Shown: piece after piece, positions 26,691-36,039 of the stretch | How the letters are laid out: each line of letters starts with the position of its first letter | How positions within the stretch are numbered: position 1 is the first letter of the stretch | NCBI GenBank assembly: GCA_017481565.1 | Contig: JAFUOZ010000009.1 | Coordinates: 1 to 62,832, forward strand | DNA length: 62,832 nucleotides | Direction: 5' to 3' | Origin: Oscillospiraceae bacterium | GTDB lineage: Bacteria > Bacillota > Clostridia > Oscillospirales > Ruminococcaceae | Notes under the pieces: generated by a model | The model's input: the letters and a program-made list of their open reading frames with translations, nothing else | Databases searched by the model: none | Told to the model about the DNA's origin: nothing | Made by a program: the position numbers and the translations under genes

Positions 26691-29051
26691 TTACTTTTTA
26701 AGGGAAATATTCTGCTTTTCAAGCTCTGCAACTATAGAATCGACAATACCCATTACTTCTTCTCTTGTAAGAGTCTTTTCGGGATGAGCAAATACCAGTC
26801 TTGCAGTAATAGACTTTCCGTTTTCGTCGGAATATGTGTCAATTACGCTTATCTTCTTGATAAGAGGACAATTTTCCTTCTTGACAGCCTCGGCAATAGG
26901 TGCAAAGCTTTCGGAAATGAAGGAAAGGTCGATATCAATACCTGGGAAACGTCCGGGCTCTTCATACTTTATGCTTGCATTTGCAATTTCCGAGAATGCT
27001 CTGATATCTATTTCAGCGTATACGATAGATGCCTTTTTGTCTATCTTCTTAGAGATCACAGGGTGTACTACACCAAGCTCGCCGATAATTTTTCCGCCGC
27101 AGTGAATAGCGTTCAGGTTCTTGATATGCTGATATGAATGTGACGCTTCAAGCTTTGTAAAGGAAAGTGCCTCATGTCTGATATCATCAGCTATTACAGC
27201 AAGCATATCACGAAGCTCAAAATAAAGCTCCTCAACTGACTTGCTCTTGCTGAACAGTGTTACAGCAAGATTTTTCTTTTCTCTGCAAAGATTGTTTTCA
27301 TCAATACCGTCAACTACTCTGCCTACCTCAAATATACCGAAATCGGAAGCAAACTGAGTGTTTGTTCTTACCTGACAAAGCTGAGTGGGGATAATTGACT
27401 TACGGATAGTTTCAATGTTGGGATTTGTGGCATTGACAAGCTTGATATTGTTTTCAATTTCAATTCCAAGCTCCTTATATTCATCATAGTAAGCCCATAC
27501 ATACGAATGAACCTCGTGAAGTGAATATCTCTTTACAAGGATATCCTTTACCTTATCTTCAACAGTTTTTTCCTCGGCAGCACGTACAGGGTAAAGGGGA
27601 GCAGCTGCTGTGTGAACATCAAAGTTATCATAACCGTAAATTCTTGTGATCTCTTCTATGATATCAGCCTTGATAGTAACGTCCTTTGTTGCTCTCCATG
27701 AAGGAACATCAACGCTGAAGCTGTCATTTTCAAGCTTTACGCCAAATCCGAGAGATGTAAGTGTTTTTACGATAGTATCGTTGGATATTTCAATTCCTGT
27801 GTAACGGTCAACGAATTTCTTGTCAAAATCAAGCTTTACCTGCTCATATCTGAAAGCGTATTCATCAGTCAGTGCGGATACGACCTTTACACCGCTGTCG
27901 ATATCGGTAAGAAGCTTTAAGAATCTTGCAATGGCAGGAACTGTCATTTCAGGATCAAGACATTTTTCATATCTCATTGAAGCATCTGTACGAAGTGAAA
28001 GGCGTACTGTTGACTTACGGATAGAAACAGCGTCAAAGGTCGCTGATTCAAGTGTAAGTCTTGATGTATCTTCAACGATCTCAGAATCAAGTCCGCCCAT
28101 GATGCCTGCAATAGCAACAGGGGTATTGTCATTACAGATCATAAGAGTATTTTCATCAATGCTGCGGTCATTTCCGTCAAGAGTACGGAATGTGAAGGGG
28201 GTGTCAAATCTCTTTATTCTGATCTTTTCAACCTTTCTGGAGTCGAATGCGTGCATGGGCTGACCCATTTCAAGCATAAGATAGTTTGTAAGGTCTGCAA
28301 GAAGATTGATCGCTCTCATGCCGCAGTAGAAAAGTCTGATACGCATATTTACAGGACTTACATTCTTTGTGATATTTTCAACCTGAATACAGGAATATCT
28401 CTGGCAAAGCTTGTCCTCGATCTTCATATCAACAGAGGGAAGCTCCTTATATACTGTAAGATCTATCATTTCAGGCTTTTTAAGCTCTCTGCCTGCAAGA
28501 GCGGCAAATTCACGGGCAATACCATAATGGCCCCACAGGTCAGGACGGTTTGTAAGTGATTTGTTATCAACCTCGAAGATGATATCATCGATCTGATAAA
28601 GCTCCTTTATATCTGTGCCGTTGGCAACGTCCTCTGTTATATCGATAATTCCTGAATTATCATCGCTTATGCCAAGCTCCTTTTCGGAACAGCACATACC
28701 ATAAGAGGTATATCCCGCAAGCTTTCTGGGAGTGATATCCAGCTCGCCAAGCTTTGCGCCTACCTTGGCAAAAGCGGTTTTCATGCCTTCTCTTACATTG
28801 GGAGCACCGCATACTACGTCTGTAAGCTCGGGTTCGCCTGCATCAACCTTTAAAAGATGAAGCTTCTTTGATTCGGGGTGGTCTTCAACAGACTTGATCT
28901 CCGCAACAACAACACCGCTCAGATCGCTGCCCTTAAAGAATATTTCATTTTCAACCTCGGCTGTAGACAGAGAAAAACGATTGATAAGCTTGACCTTATC
29001 AATTCCGCTCAGATCAACAAAATCCGAGATCCAGTTCATTGATAAAAACAT
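26691..29051 (-). CDS. pheT: Phenylalanine--tRNA ligase beta subunit
   Basis: A 786-residue PheT. An N-terminal tRNA-binding OB domain (VVAEIKSVEDHPESKKLHLLKVD) is followed by B3/B4 editing domains (GRELKKPEMIDL ... QPMHAFDSRKVEK), a B5 domain and a C-terminal anticodon-binding ferredoxin-like domain. With PheS it forms the alpha2-beta2 enzyme that charges tRNA-Phe. Only 17 bp separate it from pheS, under shared T-box control. Full length with no missing block visible. Confidence 0.97.
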   Translation of the reverse strand: MFLSMNWISDFVDLSGIDKVKLINRFSLSTAEVENEIFFKGSDLSGVVVAEIKSVEDHPESKKLHLLKVDAGEPELTDVVCGAPNVREGMKTAFAKVGAKLGELDITPRKLAGYTSYGMCCSEKELGISDDNSGIIDITEDVANGTDIKELYQIDDIIFEVDNKSLTNRPDLWGHYGIAREFAALAGRELKKPEMIDLTVYKELPSVDMKIEDKLCQRYSCIQVENITKNVSPVNMRIRLFYCGMRAINLLADLTNYLMLEMGQPMHAFDSRKVEKIRIKRFDTPFTFRTLDGNDRSIDENTLMICNDNTPVAIAGIMGGLDSEIVEDTSRLTLESATFDAVSIRKSTVRLSLRTDASMRYEKCLDPEMTVPAIARFLKLLTDIDSGVKVVSALTDEYAFRYEQVKLDFDKKFVDRYTGIEISNDTIVKTLTSLGFGVKLENDSFSVDVPSWRATKDVTIKADIIEEITRIYGYDNFDVHTAAAPLYPVRAAEEKTVEDKVKDILVKRYSLHEVHSYVWAYYDEYKELGIEIENNIKLVNATNPNIETIRKSIIPTQLCQVRTNTQFASDFGIFEVGRVVDGIDENNLCREKKNLAVTLFSKSKSVEELYFELRDMLAVIADDIRHEALSFTKLEASHSYQHIKNLNAIHCGGKIIGELGVVHPVISKKIDKKASIVYAEIDIRAFSEIANASIKYEEPGRFPGIDIDLSFISESFAPIAEAVKKENCPLIKKISVIDTYSDENGKSITARLVFAHPEKTLTREEVMGIVDSIVAELEKQNISLKK

Positions 29052-29068
29052 TTCAGTCAGCTCCTTTC

Positions 29069-30121
29069 TTATTCATCGTCTGTAAACTGTGACAGACTCT
29101 TCAGATTGCCTGAATTCAGGTCACGGATATCCTTAACGCCGTACTTCATCATTGCAAGTCGTGTAAGACCGAGACCGAAAGCAAAGCCTGTGTATTCCTC
29201 GGGATCAATTCCGCCTGCCTTAAGTACCTCAGGGTGTATCATTCCGCAGGGACAAAGCTCCAGCCAGCCGCTGTGCTTACAGGAAGGACAACCGTCACCG
29301 CCGCAGATAAGACAGCTTATATCAAGCTCAAAACCGGGCTCAACGAATGGGAAAAAGCCGGGACGGAGACGGACCTTGATATCCTTCCGGAAAACCTCGG
29401 AAAGCATAGTTTTCATAAAGAAGATAAGATTTGAAATTGAGATATTCTTATCTACCATTACGCCTTCCATCTGGAAGAAGGTATTTTCATGACAAGCGTC
29501 TGTTGCTTCGTTTCTGAAGCATCTGCCTGGGAAGATAGCCTTGATAGGCTTCCCTTCATTTATAAGAGCGTCCTTGTATTTCTTGTAGATCGCATTCTGA
29601 GCCGCAGAGGTCTGAGACTTCAGAAGCTGACCGTTTTCAAGATAATAGGTATCCTGCATATCTCTTGCAGGGTGGTGCTTGGGGATATTGAGCGATTCAA
29701 AGCACTCGTAATCGGTAACTACCTCGCTGTAGTCCTCAACGGTAAAGCCCATTGACTTGAATATCTTTTCACATTCTCTCTGAACAAGAGTGATAGGGTG
29801 ATATGATCCTCTGTCAAGCTTTGCAGGCATTGAAACATCGAATTCGGGCATTGCATTAAGCTCCTTTTCGATTTCCTTCTGCTTAAGTTCCTGCATTTTT
29901 ACGGATATCTTTTCAGAAACCTCGTTTTTCAGCTCGTTTACCTTCTGACCAAAGGACTTCTTTTCCTCATTGCTGAGATTTTTCATTTCCTTGAGAAGAT
30001 CGGTAATGCTGCCTTTTTTTCCGAGATAAGCTACTCTGATGCTTTCAAGGTCAGCCGCATTGTCAGTTTTTGCAAGCTCAGCTTCAACAGCGGCTCTGAG
30101 ATCTTTGATTTTCTCTTCCAT
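29069..30121 (-). CDS. pheS: Phenylalanine--tRNA ligase alpha subunit
   Basis: A 350-residue PheS. An N-terminal coiled-coil (residues 1-90) precedes the class II catalytic core: HPARDMQDTYYL, LKSQTSAAQ and CFRNEATDACHENTFFQMEG are motif 2 regions, and GFAFGLGLTRLAMMKYG is motif 3. The start at 30121 has GGAGGT at about 5-nt spacing; an in-frame ATG at 30133 lies within that site. A Cys-rich insert (CGGDGCPSCKHSGW) near the C-terminus may bind zinc. Confidence 0.97.
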   Translation of the reverse strand: MEEKIKDLRAAVEAELAKTDNAADLESIRVAYLGKKGSITDLLKEMKNLSNEEKKSFGQKVNELKNEVSEKISVKMQELKQKEIEKELNAMPEFDVSMPAKLDRGSYHPITLVQRECEKIFKSMGFTVEDYSEVVTDYECFESLNIPKHHPARDMQDTYYLENGQLLKSQTSAAQNAIYKKYKDALINEGKPIKAIFPGRCFRNEATDACHENTFFQMEGVMVDKNISISNLIFFMKTMLSEVFRKDIKVRLRPGFFPFVEPGFELDISCLICGGDGCPSCKHSGWLELCPCGMIHPEVLKAGGIDPEEYTGFAFGLGLTRLAMMKYGVKDIRDLNSGNLKSLSQFTDDE

Positions 30122-30139
30122 ATTTACCTCCATATAAAA

Positions 30140-30444
30140 TAAAAATTCGTCTCATACAGCAAAGTATGAGACGAATAAAAATCCGCGGTACCACTCAAAT
30201 TGCAGTATAATAATTCTTATACTGCCGCTCTTTCCGTTTTAATGCATCGGCTGCAGTCTGCTTTTCACAGACAGCTCACGGGGCGAAATTCGGCATCGGG
30301 CGAATATAGCTCTCACAGCACGGCTTTATAAGTCGGAGCTATTCTCTGAAAATCGTTTTCCGATGATTACTTATACATACATGTCTGTATGATCCCGGTC
30401 ATAGCTTTTAAAATAATAGATTATGCCGTATCAGACGATACAAT
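30140..30444 (-). promoter_or_regulatory. T-box riboswitch controlling pheS-pheT
   Basis: The minus-strand leader contains the T-box core GAGTGGTACCGCGG (complement of 30183-30196). A terminator hairpin follows (complement of 30145-30176, arms ATTCGTCTCATAC and GTATGAGACGAAT) with a T tract. Uncharged tRNA-Phe would stabilise the competing antiterminator and allow transcription. A TTC triplet opposite 30285-30287, in a GAATTTCG context before the 3' strand of stem I, is the likely phenylalanine specifier. The specifier is an inference; the T-box and terminator are directly visible. Confidence 0.93.
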
Positions 30445-30450
30445 AAATTT

Positions 30451-30479
30451 ATTTTAACATACTCCGCATAAAATGTCAA
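30451..30479 (-). promoter_or_regulatory. Sigma-A promoter of pheST
   Basis: TTGACA (30479-30474), 17 bp and TAAAAT (30456-30451) on the minus strand. The -35 lies inside an inverted repeat with 9-bp arms (30470-30489). Confidence 0.85.
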
Positions 30480-30489
30480 GTGACATTTT
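30470..30489. repeat. Inverted repeat over the pheS -35 element
   Basis: AAAATGTCA and TGACATTTT are perfect inverted arms separated by AG. The dyad covers the -35 hexamer and lies 16 bp from the rrf2 stop. It could be an operator or simply part of a transcript end; no T tract follows on the minus strand. Confidence 0.5.
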
Positions 30490-30505
30490 ATAAAAAAATG
30501 CAGAA

Positions 30506-30922
30506 CTATTCCTTACCCTGACTTTGTTTCAGTATCTCCTCGAAATTATAGCTTTCAAGCTTTTCGTTTACAAGCTCAGATACCTCACGGAATATTTTCT
30601 GATATGTACAGCAGGGTGAAGCGGTATGAGTACATACAAATTCACCGTCAAGACATCGGCTGAGGCAATATTGTCCCTCTATGCTGTCTATAACATCTCT
30701 GAGAGTGATCTCAGCAGGCATTTTGGCAAGCTCATAGCCGCCCTGTGCGCCCTTATAGGACGTAACTATGCCGCTTGCAACAAGCTTGCGGAGTATTTTC
30801 AGGGCAAAACGCAGGGAAACACCTGTGCTTTCGGAAATTTTTTTTGCGTCTATACGGGCATTTTCAGCTGCAAGAAAGCCTGTTATACGTACAGCATAAT
30901 CCGATTCCAAAGTAATGTGCAT
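30506..30922 (-). CDS. Rrf2 family transcriptional regulator
   Basis: A 138-residue winged-helix regulator of the Rrf2/IscR/CymR family. The N-terminal MHITLESDYAVRITGFLA and the LRKLVASGIVTSYKGAQGGYELA wing are family signatures. Four cysteines between about 87 and 106 (YCLSRCLD, FVCTH, SPCC) could ligate an iron-sulfur cluster, as in IscR-like members. It lies 18 bp downstream of rpoD and ends the dgt-dnaG-rpoD-rrf2 run. Its target genes are not evident; no isc/suf genes are in the window. Confidence 0.88.
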   Translation of the reverse strand: MHITLESDYAVRITGFLAAENARIDAKKISESTGVSLRFALKILRKLVASGIVTSYKGAQGGYELAKMPAEITLRDVIDSIEGQYCLSRCLDGEFVCTHTASPCCTYQKIFREVSELVNEKLESYNFEEILKQSQGKE

Positions 30923-30939
30923 AGAAAGATCCTTTCAGA

Positions 30940-32019
30940 TTAATCAAGGAAGTCCTTGACCTTCTTGCTGCGGCTGGGGTGACGAAGCTTACGGAGTGCC
31001 TTTGCTTCTATCTGGCGGATACGCTCTCTTGTTACGTCAAACTGTTTGCCTACCTCTTCAAGAGTACGTGAACGTCCGTCCTCAAGACCAAAGCGGAGAC
31101 GGAGAACCTTTGCTTCACGCTCGGTAAGTGTAGAGAGTACATCGTTGAGCTGTTCCTTAAGAAGAATATGAGAAGCTGCTTCTGCAGGTGCGGGAGCGTC
31201 ATCATCAGGGATAAAGTCACCAAGGTGGCTGTCCTCCTCCTCACCGATAGGTGTTTCCAAAGAAACAGGATCCTGTGCAATACGCATGATCTCACGTACA
31301 CGGTCAACGGGCATATCAAGGTCAAGGGCGATCTCCTCGGGTGAAGGGTCGTGACCGTTCTTATGAAGCAACTGGCTCTGTACCTTCTTTACCTTTGTGA
31401 TAGTTTCAACCATGTGAACAGGTATACGGATAGTTCTTGCCTGATCCGCAATAGCTCGTGTGATAGCCTGTCTGATCCACCATGTAGCATAGGTCGAGAA
31501 TTTAAAGCCCTTGGTATGATCGAATTTTTCAACTGCCTTTATAAGACCGAGATTACCTTCCTGGATCAGATCAAGGAACTGCATGCCTCTTCCCACGTAT
31601 CTCTTTGCAATAGATACAACAAGACGCAGGTTGGCTTCGGAAAGTCTCTTTCTTGCCTTGGGATCTCCCTTTGCCATACGCTCGGCAAGGTCGATCTCCT
31701 CCTCAGCTGTAAGCAGGGGAACTCGTCCTATCTCCTTAAGATATATTTTAACAGGGTCGTCAATGCTCAGACCGTCGGAGCCCATTGTATCAAAATCGTC
31801 CTGAAGTGCAAGATCGTTCAGATTAAGATCTGTTTCAACGTCATAGTCCTCGATGATATCAATATTAAGGCTCTGGCAGCTGTCATAGAAGCTGTCGATC
31901 TGATCAACGTCAAGATCAAGCTTTTCCATAACATCATTGATCTCTGTGGTGGTAAGCTTTCCGTTGGTCTTTCCGTGTTCCATCAGGGTTTCCATTGCAG
32001 ATCTGTCATTGTAGCTCAT
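30940..32019 (-). CDS. rpoD: Primary RNA polymerase sigma factor (sigma-70/sigma-A)
   Basis: A 359-residue housekeeping sigma factor. Region 1.2/2 is recognisable from [14 protein letters not shown] through [18 protein letters not shown] and [10 protein letters not shown] (region 2.4). Region 4 is [21 protein letters not shown]. The short acidic N-terminus is typical of low-GC Gram-positives. The start at 32019 follows GGAGG; the longer in-frame reading to 32067 runs through that site. It lies downstream of dnaG, the classic macromolecular-synthesis order. Confidence 0.96.
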   Translation of the reverse strand: MSYNDRSAMETLMEHGKTNGKLTTTEINDVMEKLDLDVDQIDSFYDSCQSLNIDIIEDYDVETDLNLNDLALQDDFDTMGSDGLSIDDPVKIYLKEIGRVPLLTAEEEIDLAERMAKGDPKARKRLSEANLRLVVSIAKRYVGRGMQFLDLIQEGNLGLIKAVEKFDHTKGFKFSTYATWWIRQAITRAIADQARTIRIPVHMVETITKVKKVQSQLLHKNGHDPSPEEIALDLDMPVDRVREIMRIAQDPVSLETPIGEEEDSHLGDFIPDDDAPAPAEAASHILLKEQLNDVLSTLTEREAKVLRLRFGLEDGRSRTLEEVGKQFDVTRERIRQIEAKALRKLRHPSRSKKVKDFLD

Positions 32020-32072
32020 ATTTTTCCTCCATTCGGCATAAAGATGCCGTTCACTTTTGTGTGCCAAAGTTT

Positions 32073-33827
32073 TTATTTATTGTTTCTCATACTTCTGGCA
32101 AAATTTCTGAAATCGTCATCTGACATATCCGAAGCAGGCTGCTGTTCGGTACGTTCAGAATAACTTTTCAGAAGTATATTTATATAATCCTCGGCTGTAC
32201 TGCGGTTTATTTCAATTTCACGGCTCTTTGCAAGTATTGCCGTTATTTTGCCCATTTCGTCAGCAGTAAATTCACTTTGAAGTGACATTATATCAAAATC
32301 GGCTGAATTTTTGATTTTTTCGATGATTTTCTGATATACCAAACGATTAAAATCATTGATAAAGCACTCAGGTGCGAGACGATGTGAGATATTGTCAGTT
32401 TCATCGGGATTTTTATAAAGAAATGAGATTATTCCGCATTCTGCCTTGAATTCGGCAGGGTGCTTTACAGCGTCGGGATTATTTTTATATTCGGAGCTGA
32501 AGGTTCTGATATTCAGCCATTCCTGCTTGCTTGCAGTATTTTTACGTCTGCGGATTATGCTTTCCACCTGCTGAGTGACTGCCTCACGGGATACGCCCTG
32601 TTCCTTTGCGACCTTTGATATATATACATCACGCTCGATAGGGGAGGTGATCGACGCAAGTACATCGGCGCATTTTTTCAGATATTCCACTCTTCCCTGA
32701 TCGGTATTCATATCTATATCATTTCTGCATTTGGCAAGCTCAAAATTGATTGCTCCGTCTGAATTATCAAGCAGCTGCTTGAAGCGCAGACTTCCGAATT
32801 TTTTTATGTATTCATCGGGGTCCTTTGCCCCTTCCATACGGATTATCTTTGTTCTTACCCCTGCTTCGGAAAGGAGATTTATCGCCTTGTGTGTGGCATT
32901 CTGTCCTGCACCGTCTGAGTCATATGATATTATGACTTCTTCGGCATACTGTGACATAAGGCGGGCTTGTTCGGGAGTAAGTGCGGTTCCCAGAGTAGCA
33001 ACTACATTTTCAAAGCCTGCCTGATTTATTGATATGACATCCATATATCCTTCGGCAAGGATAAGTCTTTTTTCATCGGAGTTCTTGGCAAAATTCAATG
33101 AAAAAAGATTACGGCTTTTCTTGAAAACGGGTGTATCGGAGCTGTTAAGGTACTTAGGACCTGATCCGTCGATGATACGTCCTCCGAAAGCGATAACATT
33201 TCCTCTCAGGTCAATAATAGGAAACATTACTCTGTCACGGAACTGATCGTATATTCCACCGTTTCTTCCGATGCCGCAGAGATTTGCCGCTACCATTTCA
33301 TCTTCGGTAAAGCCTTCTGTTTTAAGGTGTTCAGATAAGGAATGCCAGCTGTCGGGAGCATATCCCAGACCGTATTTTATAATGGTTTTCGGATCAAGCT
33401 GACGCATCTGAAAATACCGTCTGCCCTTTTCTCCTGCCGGGTCCTTCCTGAGAACCTTATTGAAAAATTTTGCGGCAGACCTGTTGATCTCAAGAATACG
33501 TGCTTTCTGCCTTGAAAAATCATTGTTTCTTGCGTCCTCGGGCATAGGCATTCCGGCACGCTCTGCAAGAAGCTTTACGGCTTCTATATACTGCAGATTT
33601 TCAGCCTTCATTATAAATGTGATAACATCGCCGCCTGCACCGCATCCGAAGCAGTGAAAAAAACCCTCCGACGGATGTACATGACATGACGGTGTTTTTT
33701 CGGAATGAAAAGGACACAAGCATATATAATCCCTGCTTTGTTTTTTCAGGGAAACATAGCTGCCTATTACATTTTCAATAGGATTGTTCTGTTTAAGAGA
33801 ATATATAAAATCGTCAGGCAGTGCCAT
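32073..33827 (-). CDS. dnaG: DNA primase
   Basis: A 584-residue primase that lays RNA primers at the replication fork. The CHC2 zinc finger is [30 protein letters not shown], with key residues C39, H42, C62 and C65 approximately. The TOPRIM core includes [16 protein letters not shown] and [12 protein letters not shown] with its acidic metal ligands. The C-terminal helicase-binding part is present but shorter than in E. coli. It sits 29 bp after dgt and 53 bp before the chosen rpoD start. Confidence 0.96.
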   Translation of the reverse strand: MALPDDFIYSLKQNNPIENVIGSYVSLKKQSRDYICLCPFHSEKTPSCHVHPSEGFFHCFGCGAGGDVITFIMKAENLQYIEAVKLLAERAGMPMPEDARNNDFSRQKARILEINRSAAKFFNKVLRKDPAGEKGRRYFQMRQLDPKTIIKYGLGYAPDSWHSLSEHLKTEGFTEDEMVAANLCGIGRNGGIYDQFRDRVMFPIIDLRGNVIAFGGRIIDGSGPKYLNSSDTPVFKKSRNLFSLNFAKNSDEKRLILAEGYMDVISINQAGFENVVATLGTALTPEQARLMSQYAEEVIISYDSDGAGQNATHKAINLLSEAGVRTKIIRMEGAKDPDEYIKKFGSLRFKQLLDNSDGAINFELAKCRNDIDMNTDQGRVEYLKKCADVLASITSPIERDVYISKVAKEQGVSREAVTQQVESIIRRRKNTASKQEWLNIRTFSSEYKNNPDAVKHPAEFKAECGIISFLYKNPDETDNISHRLAPECFINDFNRLVYQKIIEKIKNSADFDIMSLQSEFTADEMGKITAILAKSREIEINRSTAEDYINILLKSYSERTEQQPASDMSDDDFRNFARSMRNNK

Positions 33828-33856
33828 AAGTAAAGTGCCTCCGTTTTATGCGGTGA

Positions 33857-34849
33857 TTATACATGCCAGCTTTGAGGGATAAACAATTCTTTATATTTAT
33901 TGATCGCATATATATCCGTCATTCCTGCGATATAGTCGCAGACAGCTCTTTCCTTGCCCACCATATTCATGATCTTTTTGTATTCGGGGGGGAGCTTATC
34001 GGGATTTTTCAGATAATAGATATAAAGCTTTTCAAGGAGCATTTTTGCTCTTACCTCTTCGGCTTTGGCTGTGGGATTATTATAAACAGCTTCATACATG
34101 AATTTATGAAGTATATCCTGTGCCTTTTCAACGTCAGGATCCATTTTTATATCCGCAACTCCGTTTTTTATGATTGAGCATATCATGGTAGTGATGCGCT
34201 CACTTTTGGAATTGCCGAGAACAGATGTAGCCTGAGCAGGCAACATTTCCTCGGTAATAACTCCGGCACGGATAGAATCATCAATATCATGATTGAGATA
34301 AGCAATTTTATCTGCAAGACGTACAATGTAGCCTTCTTTTGTAACCGCTACTTTATTTGTATGGCAAGCAAGTCCGTTTTTTACTTCATATGTAAGATTA
34401 AGACCATTTCCGTCACGTTCGATATAATCAACTACACGGACACTCTGCAGATAATGCTTGAAGCCGCTGGGGCAGATCTCATTAAGGGTAGCCTCGCCGC
34501 AGTGACCGAAGGGTGTATGTCCCAGATCATGACCAAGGGCAATAGCTTCAGTAAGATCCTCATTCAGACGCAGGGCACGTGCAATAGTCCTTGCGACCTG
34601 TGAAACTTCAAGGGAATGTGTAAGTCTTGTACGGTAATGATCGCCAACAGGGGCAAGAAAAACCTGAGTCTTATGCTTTAAACGGCGGAAAGCATTACAA
34701 TGAAGGATCCTGTCCCTGTCACGCTGAAATTCAGTGCGGATAGGGCATTTTTCTTCGTATATCTTTCGTCTGCCGCAGCTTTTTGACGTGCAGGCATCCT
34801 CACACAGAGTACCAAGTTCAAGAATTTCGGTTTGTTCTCGTATCGTCAC
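33857..34849 (-). CDS. dgt: dGTP triphosphohydrolase-like HD-domain protein
   Basis: A 330-residue HD phosphohydrolase of the dGTPase family, which removes triphosphate from dNTPs. Metal ligands are visible as RLTHSLEVSQVAR and ALGHDLGHTPFGHCGE, and a later LADKIAYLNHDIDD supplies the final Asp. The start is a GTG at 34849, with AAAGGCGG at 8-nt spacing. It begins the dgt-dnaG-rpoD operon, an arrangement common in Clostridia. The N-terminal Cys-rich CEDACTSKSCGRRK segment is notable and may bind a metal. Confidence 0.92.
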   Translation of the reverse strand: MTIREQTEILELGTLCEDACTSKSCGRRKIYEEKCPIRTEFQRDRDRILHCNAFRRLKHKTQVFLAPVGDHYRTRLTHSLEVSQVARTIARALRLNEDLTEAIALGHDLGHTPFGHCGEATLNEICPSGFKHYLQSVRVVDYIERDGNGLNLTYEVKNGLACHTNKVAVTKEGYIVRLADKIAYLNHDIDDSIRAGVITEEMLPAQATSVLGNSKSERITTMICSIIKNGVADIKMDPDVEKAQDILHKFMYEAVYNNPTAKAEEVRAKMLLEKLYIYYLKNPDKLPPEYKKIMNMVGKERAVCDYIAGMTDIYAINKYKELFIPQSWHV

Positions 34850-34977
34850 AGAAATGACCGCCTTTCCTTGATAAAATTACTCACGTAAATCGCTTTACAT
34901 TTATATATACGTAAAAATCGACAATAATCCTTTAAAAAAATAAACAGATTTATAATTTTGTATATATGCACAAAAAA

Positions 34978-35607
34978 TCAAGCAAAATTCTCAAATGATA
35001 AATCACCCTGCACAATATCCACACTGCCGTTTGTAAGATCAATAAGCTTTTCACGGAGTTTGCCGAAAAGCTCCTCCTTTACAAGCAGCTTTATTGTAAC
35101 ATCAGCACCGAATTCGGTATCAAGAAGCTTTACCTCAAATTCGGGCAGGATATAATTGATCTTTCCGTACAGATTATAATCCGAAGTTATAGTTACAGGA
35201 AAACAGCGGCACATTATCATTATTTCAGCAGCGTCAACTGCGATCTTTGCACTGTGTGAGTATGCACGTACAAGACCGCCTCCTCCTAAAAGGATACCGC
35301 CGAAATATCTTGTTACAACACAGCAAACATCGGTAAGTCCCTCTTTCAGCAGTACATCAAGAACGGGAACGCCTGCTGTACCCTGAGGCTCGCCGTCATC
35401 GGAATAGCGTGAGGTATTGCCCTCTCTGAGTACATAAGCGTATACGTTATGTGTTGCCTTGCGATGCTTTGCACGGATAGTATTGATAAAATCAACTGCT
35501 TCATCGTTTGTATGAACAGGGGTTATGTATCCGATAAATTCCGATTTTTTTTCAATAAAGCTGTCTTCAGCATAGCCCTTTATGGTTTTATAATCCGAAT
35601 TATTCAT
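34978..35607 (-). CDS. YigZ/IMPACT family protein
   Basis: A 209-residue member of the UPF0029/IMPACT family. The core reads AKHRKATHNVYAYVLREG, YSDDGEPQGTAGVPVLDVL and YFGGILLGGGGLVRAYS, all strongly conserved. A ferredoxin-like C-terminal domain follows. Relatives modulate translation or act on RNA, but the bacterial role is poorly defined. Its Shine-Dalgarno AAAGGCGG lies just after the rpmE terminator, so it may be read by partial read-through from rpmE. Confidence 0.88.
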   Translation of the reverse strand: MNNSDYKTIKGYAEDSFIEKKSEFIGYITPVHTNDEAVDFINTIRAKHRKATHNVYAYVLREGNTSRYSDDGEPQGTAGVPVLDVLLKEGLTDVCCVVTRYFGGILLGGGGLVRAYSHSAKIAVDAAEIMIMCRCFPVTITSDYNLYGKINYILPEFEVKLLDTEFGADVTIKLLVKEELFGKLREKLIDLTNGSVDIVQGDLSFENFA

Positions 35608-35636
35608 TTGACAGACCGCCTTTCATTCGGTATAGG

Positions 35637-35673
35637 AAAAAAACCTTTGCAGAATAAACATCTGCAAAGGTTT
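35637..35673 (-). terminator. Terminator after rpmE
   Basis: AAACCTTTGCAGA and TCTGCAAAGGTTT pair perfectly around a 7-nt loop and run into seven T on the minus strand. Confidence 0.9.
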
Positions 35674-35688
35674 AAAGCTTCTGTAGGA

Positions 35689-35892
35689 TTACTTAGCCAT
35701 ACCGAAACGCTTCTTGAATCTGTCAACACGTCCGCCTGTATCAACAAGCTTCTGCTTGCCGGTATAGAAGGGGTGGCACTTGGAGCAGATTTCAACGTGG
35801 ATATCGCTCTTTGTAGAACGAGTCTTGATCACGTTACCGCAAGCGCAGGTAATTGTAGTTTCCTGATAGTTAGGATGAATACCCTCTCTCAT
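35689..35892 (-). CDS. rpmE: 50S ribosomal protein L31
   Basis: A 67-residue L31 of the zinc-containing type. [11 protein letters not shown] opens the protein, CACG and [13 protein letters not shown] supply the cysteine ligands, and [11 protein letters not shown] closes it. The ATG at 35892 has GGAGG at 8-9 nt; an in-frame GTG at 35901 overlaps the site. A strong promoter and a leader of about 95 nt precede it. Confidence 0.96.
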   Translation of the reverse strand: MREGIHPNYQETTITCACGNVIKTRSTKSDIHVEICSKCHPFYTGKQKLVDTGGRVDRFKKRFGMAK

Positions 35893-35988
35893 GAATTGCA
35901 CCTCCGTTTCTGAACATTTATATGATCGACATAGCAGCCCATCACATAATGACAGAGACAGTAGTGCTATGGATTAATCACTTACAGT
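35893..35988 (-). ncRNA. Structured rpmE leader (possible L31 autoregulatory element)
   Basis: The transcript leader from the promoter to rpmE is about 95 nt, long for a 67-codon gene. It can pair CATAGCA with TGCTATG (complements of about 35966-35972 and 35930-35936) to close a large loop. L31 leaders in Firmicutes are known autoregulatory RNAs. Assigning this leader to that class is an inference. Confidence 0.35.
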
Positions 35989-35993
35989 TAAAT

Positions 35994-36022
35994 ATTATAT
36001 CATAAGAAAAAGTGTTTGTCAA
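35994..36022 (-). promoter_or_regulatory. Strong sigma-A promoter of rpmE
   Basis: Perfect TTGACA (36022-36017) and perfect TATAAT (35999-35994) with 17 bp between them on the minus strand. Confidence 0.9.
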
Positions 36023-36039
36023 GTACTTTTTGAAATTTT

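Noticed and set aside
31351..32163. Plus-strand frame of 270 codons opposite rpoD
   Set aside because: It spans the rpoD/dnaG boundary on the opposite strand and shows no domain. rpoD is unmistakable.
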